Shown here: positions 5,635 to 8,474 of the stretch, one piece after another
How positions within the stretch are numbered: the first letter of the stretch is position 1
Layout: each line of letters starts with the position of its first letter
Source: Bacteroidales bacterium
GTDB taxonomy: Bacteria > Bacteroidota > Bacteroidia > Bacteroidales > UBA7960
Length of the DNA stretch: 8,474 bases
Reading direction: 5' to 3'
Assembly: GCA_007132865.1 (NCBI GenBank)
Contig: SLNU01000159.1
Span: forward strand, 1 to 8,474
Made by a program: the position numbers and the translations under genes
Notes under the pieces: generated by a model
The model's input: the letters and a program-made list of their open reading frames with translations, nothing else
Database searches by the model: none
What the model was told of the DNA's origin: nothing

Positions 5635-6885
5635 TTATCTGAAGATCAGGCGCTCTTTTGCACCGTAACTGTCATAGGATGATACGATGACCTGCTCTCC
5701 CGGCTCCAGTCCTTCAAGCACCTCGTAGTGGTGAATGTTCTGGCGGCCGATGCGAATGCGGCGTTTGGTGGCCTGTGACCCGGATGCATCCAGGACATAG
5801 ATCCAGTTGCCCCCGGTTTCCTGGTAGAAGCCGCCACGCGGGATGATGAGTGCTTCGGCTACCCCGCTGAACTGCAGCCTCAGCTGAATGGTCTGTCCGC
5901 GGCGGATGCCTTCCGGCTCCCTTCCGGCGAACTGCAGGTCCACTTCAAATGCACCGCCGGTGATGTTGCTGTAGATTTTGTTGATTTCCAAGTCATAGGT
6001 TTCGCCGCCATAATCGAATGAAGCCTGCTGTCCGATGTATGTCCGGTTAACATAGCGTTCGTCGATGCGGGCTCTGAGCTTAAAGCCGTCAAGCACATCA
6101 ATCTGTCCGAGATTCTCCCCGCCACTCTTGGTCTCTCCGCGCTCAGAGCTGAATGACGAAAGTTGACCGGAAATGGGTGACCTGAGGGTCAGGTTCTCCA
6201 GGTTCCTGTGCAGCATTTCGATGTTGTCACCAACGCGATCGATATAATGGGTAATCTGTTGCATCTGGTTGGAGATATACAATGAGTCATGACGCATCGT
6301 GCGGAGTCCGATCTCATAATTGCGCTTGGCAAATCGGTAGTTTCTTTCGGAATTTTCATATTCCTCCTCCGGGATCAGCTCCTGCTCATAAAACTGGCGC
6401 TTGCGGTTATAGGCTTTTTCGGCGATGTCCAATTGGTATTCCAGGTCGGCCACCTGGCGTTCCAGGTTGAACATGTTCCGTTCAAGGTTCAGGCGGGTGT
6501 TCTGGTAGCGGTCGAGTACCTCCAGGGCCTGGTTTTCCTGTTGAACATACTGCATCTCCATGGAAAGGTTTGACAACCTGAGGATGGGGTCTCCCTCCTC
6601 GACAATGGCTCCGTCGCGCACAAAGATCTCCTCCACTCGTCCGCCGAATACCGCATCCAGGTATATGGTCACCTCAGGTTGGACCACCCCGTCAACCGGG
6701 ATGAACTCCTGGAAACGACCCTGCTGAACATTGGCAATGGTCATTTTGTCTCTGTCAACATACAGCCTGCTGCTGGTATCTCTGAAGAATAAAAGATAAA
6801 CGATGAATATTCCGAACAGGGAGATGCCGGCAATAGTGGCAATCTTTTTCGGGGTCCATTTCTTCTTTTTGAGGATCTTGTCCAT
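5635..6885 (-). CDS. Periplasmic adaptor (HlyD/MFP family, MacA-like)
   Basis: A 416-residue membrane-fusion protein that would link the ABC pump to an outer-membrane channel. Numbered from ATG 6885, the order is: Lys-rich cytoplasmic start (2-16), one membrane anchor (about 17-34, IAGISLFGIFIVYLLFF), first lipoyl half (about 79-104, GGRVEEIFVRDGAIVEEGDP), a long alpha-hairpin coiled coil (about 106-232, rich in Gln/Glu/Arg/Asn), second lipoyl half beginning LRSPISGQL (234-242), then beta-barrel and membrane-proximal domains ending EPGEQVIVSSYDSYG. An alternative ATG at 6897 would add MPRP; MDKILKKKKWTPKKI looks like the natural family start. The sigma-54-like element at 6920-6935 would place the transcript start 10-25 bases before either ATG. 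Substrate unknown; the channel partner is not in this window. Confidence 0.93.
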   Translation of the reverse strand: MDKILKKKKWTPKKIATIAGISLFGIFIVYLLFFRDTSSRLYVDRDKMTIANVQQGRFQEFIPVDGVVQPEVTIYLDAVFGGRVEEIFVRDGAIVEEGDPILRLSNLSMEMQYVQQENQALEVLDRYQNTRLNLERNMFNLERQVADLEYQLDIAEKAYNRKRQFYEQELIPEEEYENSERNYRFAKRNYEIGLRTMRHDSLYISNQMQQITHYIDRVGDNIEMLHRNLENLTLRSPISGQLSSFSSERGETKSGGENLGQIDVLDGFKLRARIDERYVNRTYIGQQASFDYGGETYDLEINKIYSNITGGAFEVDLQFAGREPEGIRRGQTIQLRLQFSGVAEALIIPRGGFYQETGGNWIYVLDASGSQATKRRIRIGRQNIHHYEVLEGLEPGEQVIVSSYDSYGAKERLIFR

Positions 6886-6919
6886 GGGTCTGGGCATTGA
6901 AATTTGTCACTAAAAACCT

Positions 6920-6935
6920 AGCTAAAGTTGTGCCA
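6920..6935 (-). promoter_or_regulatory. Sigma-54-type -24/-12 promoter for the efflux operon
   Basis: On the minus strand TGGCAC-AACTT-TAGCT fits the RpoN consensus TGGCAC-N5-TTGCW with one mismatch. The essential GG and GC dinucleotides are present with exactly ten bases between them. The predicted start is near 6910, about 25 bases before the preferred adaptor ATG at 6885. No matching TAnnTTTG box was found in this gap. If real, transcription needs an NtrC-type activator, which is not encoded in the window; such activators commonly neighbour MacAB-like operons in this phylum (recollection). Confidence 0.55.
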
Positions 6936-7072
6936 TATATTTTAAGTGTCTGATAGCAAGATGATAACAAAAAATCTCCAAAAAATATCCGACCATTAGT
7001 GTTCGCCAGCGGTCACCCAATGTATCAAAATGGACAGGAGGCGGTCGGTGTAGGAGGGTAGCAGGCAAGAAA

Positions 7073-7150
7073 TCACTGGAGAGGTTCGCCTAAGGGGAGT
7101 CACTGGAAGGATTCGCGGGGAGTGGTTCGCGGGAGATGGATCTAAGGGGC
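7073..7150. repeat. Imperfect tandem GGTTCGC repeats between lipoprotein and adaptor genes
   Basis: Reading the plus strand, TCACTGGAGAGGTTCGCC-TAAGGGGAG (7073-7099) is followed directly by TCACTGGAAGGATTCGC-GGGGAG (7100-7122). A shorter copy, TGGTTCGCGGGAGA (7123-7136), comes next, then TCTAAGGGG (7141-7149). A further GTTCGCC...GTCAC fragment lies at 7001-7015. All copies face the same way. The rest of the 6898-7164 gap holds only the sigma-54-like element; no gene with a family match was seen. Origin or role unknown. Confidence 0.5.
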
Positions 7151-7164
7151 ATTCAGGGAAATGC

Positions 7165-7905
7165 TCACGGGAAAGGGTAGGCTCCCCCGCTGCCAGTGTG
7201 CTCGAGGAGTCGGACTTTCGGATTGCCGCGGAAGTAAAGGTTTCCGGTGGATAGCAGCCTGATAAGCAGGGAGTCTTTGGCCCATACAAAGGCGTGGTTG
7301 CCGCTCCTGTGCTGGATGTATACATGGTTGATTTCCAGATTCCTGCCGTCAAAACGACCATGCGATGCTGCCCAGATGTCCGCCGTTTCCACCTTCCCGG
7401 CCGGAGTCATGGTGGCTGCTCCCGAATGAAGCTTAAAACTTCCGGCCCGGGCATTGATAATGGGCGAGATTTGTCCAAACCCATCCCGCACCTCCAATGT
7501 GAAGTGATCCTGGAAAAGGGTGTCGGCAAACACAACATCCCCGCTGCCACTGTACTGGATATTCCGGATGGAATGCGAATGGATGCGCAAAATGAGTTTG
7601 TGCTCCAGGTTACGCATCCAGGTGCACGTATTAAAATTTCGGACGCTCAAAATGGAATCCTGTACGTTGATATCGACGTTTTCGAGCAGGTTCTCCCCCC
7701 CTTGCAGTACCAACTTGTTGTCTTGTCCGGGGTGAACCTCCAGGTGGATGTCATCGAAAATGGCAATGGTGTGGAAGCCGCCTGGAACCGGGATCTCCTT
7801 ATGAATGGCCTGTCCGGCAGGCATAAAGCAGCCAGGAAATTTGTCGTGCTTGCAGGAGGTCATTACCCAACCCAATGCACAAACCAGAATAAGCAATTGT
7901 TTCAT
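7165..7905 (-). CDS. DUF2807 (head GIN domain) lipoprotein
   Basis: A 246-residue surface or periplasmic lipoprotein of unknown function. The signal peptide MKQLLILVCALGWVMTSC ends in a lipobox-like VMTSC, giving lipidated Cys18. A second Cys follows in the KHDKFPGCF segment (Cys26), and Cys94 sits in FNTCTW; paired cysteines like these recur in Bacteroidota members. The remainder is repetitive beta-strand sequence expected for the DUF2807 beta-solenoid, with turn motifs YSGSGDVVF (118-126), STGNLYFRGNP (219-229) and a final TGSGG (237-241). Family proteins are called putative adhesins, but this is a domain name, not a demonstrated role. The ATG at 7905 overlaps the stop of the upstream barrel gene (ATGA), implying translational coupling and perhaps a shared outer-membrane task. 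No convincing terminator follows. Confidence 0.85.
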   Translation of the reverse strand: MKQLLILVCALGWVMTSCKHDKFPGCFMPAGQAIHKEIPVPGGFHTIAIFDDIHLEVHPGQDNKLVLQGGENLLENVDINVQDSILSVRNFNTCTWMRNLEHKLILRIHSHSIRNIQYSGSGDVVFADTLFQDHFTLEVRDGFGQISPIINARAGSFKLHSGAATMTPAGKVETADIWAASHGRFDGRNLEINHVYIQHRSGNHAFVWAKDSLLIRLLSTGNLYFRGNPKVRLLEHTGSGGAYPFP

Positions 7906-8474
7906 GGCTGGTTGAAAAATCGGTAACCCATTCCGATCTCCACAAAGGAGGCCACGAATGTGTGGGTTTTAAGGCATAAATGCATCACCCAGTTGCCGGG
8001 TAACGTGTATCGGAATCCCAGACGGTTGTAGAGGCGCCCGTCCATCTTATAGTGGTCCCACACATAGACCCCGGTTTGGAATATAAAGTCGAGCCGCCCG
8101 AATACCTGCTCATATGACAGGTGCAAGCCGCCTTTTACCCGGTGTGCGCCGGGTTCGTCATGCCCGTTCAGTTTTATTCTGGCCAGGTCGGCCATGTTGA
8201 CAAAAAGATCACCCCCAAGGCCCAGCCGCCATTTTGGGGACCTTGCCAGACTTGTCGTTGCTGCAAGTACAATGGCAGGGTACAGGTTTTTTTCGGCTGA
8301 ATATATTCCTGATGCCCCGCCAGCCAGAAACAATACCGCTGTGATCTGCCCTGTGTTGCCAGATGTGTCATCCGGGTCGCTCCTGTCATCCGGGTCGCTG
8401 CCGGCTGACGGTTGTTCCGGTGCTGCGGCAATGGTTACCGGGGAATCCTCCGGGCCACGGGTGGTTGTGGGGTC
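7902..8474 (-). CDS. Outer-membrane beta-barrel, acyloxyacyl hydrolase/PagL-like (5' end cut by window edge)
   Basis: The last 190 residues of a gene open to the window edge; its start and signal peptide are not visible. From about residue 46 onward alternating polar/aromatic strands suggest an outer-membrane barrel: WRLGLGGDLFVNMA, GGLHLSYEQVFGRLDFIFQT, YNRLGFRYTLPGNW, LKTHTFVASFVEIGMGYRFF. These fit the Bacteroidota branch annotated as acyloxyacyl hydrolase (lipid A 3-O-deacylase, PF09411). In PagL the active site has His-x-Ser; here the candidate is His-Thr-Phe in LKTHTF, so the nucleophilic Ser is not apparent and enzymatic activity is doubtful. The visible N-terminal ~45 residues are a Pro/Asp/Thr/Ser-rich stretch with a SDPDD tandem repeat, probably an extended loop. 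Its stop overlaps the next gene's start. Family call is moderately sure, function not. Confidence 0.65.
   Translation of the reverse strand, partial: DPTTTRGPEDSPVTIAAAPEQPSAGSDPDDRSDPDDTSGNTGQITAVLFLAGGASGIYSAEKNLYPAIVLAATTSLARSPKWRLGLGGDLFVNMADLARIKLNGHDEPGAHRVKGGLHLSYEQVFGRLDFIFQTGVYVWDHYKMDGRLYNRLGFRYTLPGNWVMHLCLKTHTFVASFVEIGMGYRFFNQP
8366..8401. repeat. 18-bp tandem repeat inside the barrel gene
   Basis: TGTCATCCGGGTCGCTCC (8366-8383) is followed directly by TGTCATCCGGGTCGCTGC (8384-8401), identical at 17 of 18 bases. On the minus strand it encodes two copies of a six-residue SDPDD-type unit, so gain or loss of a unit keeps the frame. The acidic, Pro-containing repeat lies in the probable loop region of the barrel protein. 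Confidence 0.8.

Noticed and set aside
6996..7361. 121-codon minus-strand open frame overlapping the 3' end of the lipoprotein gene in another frame
   Set aside because: The lipoprotein frame is complete with signal peptide and conserved C-terminus. The overlapping frame is Ser/Thr/Pro-rich shadow that runs on into the repeat region. It has no independent support, though a frameshifted older end cannot be wholly excluded.
8174..8431. 85-codon minus-strand frame at the right edge
   Set aside because: It overlaps the barrel gene in a different frame, is rich in Arg/Thr/Gln, and has no family resemblance; the barrel frame is open through to the window edge.

Overview
The window looks like Bacteroidota chromosomal DNA of moderately high G+C. 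The evidence is the family content (an 800-residue two-FtsX permease, a DUF2807 lipoprotein, an acyloxyacyl-hydrolase-like outer-membrane barrel), A-rich start regions without a clear AGGAGG, and one match to the Bacteroidota -7 box TAnnTTTG. The genus cannot be fixed. All eight recognisable genes lie on the minus strand, so transcription runs from high to low coordinates. The first and last genes are cut by the window edges. No rRNA, tRNA, CRISPR array, insertion sequence or origin was seen.

In transcription order: (1) the 3' part of a PagL/acyloxyacyl-hydrolase-like barrel gene (7902 to beyond 8474) whose stop codon overlaps, as ATGA, the start of a DUF2807 lipoprotein gene (7165-7905). (2) A 267-bp gap with imperfect GGTTCGC repeats and, at its downstream end, a convincing sigma-54-type -24/-12 element. 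(3) A MacAB-like efflux module: membrane-anchored HlyD/MFP adaptor (5635-6885), ABC ATPase (4823-5536) and FtsX permease (2271-4682). The ATPase-permease gap holds two strong stem-loops with mutually exclusive alternative pairings and a 21-codon ORF, an arrangement resembling an attenuator. No outer-membrane channel gene is in view. (4) A hairpin that probably ends this unit (2133-2165).

(5) A two-gene unit separated by one base: a RIC/YtfE-like hemerythrin protein (1336-2076) with all six expected di-iron ligands but no N-terminal cysteine pair, and a LuxR-type regulator (744-1334) whose receiver domain lacks the phospho-acceptor aspartate. (6) A terminator overlapping the end of the regulator gene, followed within a few bases by a Bacteroidota-type -7 box and a truncated EntS-like MFS exporter gene (1-674).

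The best candidate for an undescribed system is the hemerythrin/LuxR pair. It may be a one-component-like sensory unit in which a di-iron protein (O2, NO or iron status) acts on a phosphorylation-independent regulator. That function is inferred; the missing residues and the gene spacing are read directly from the sequence. The second candidate is the attenuator-like ATPase-permease gap.
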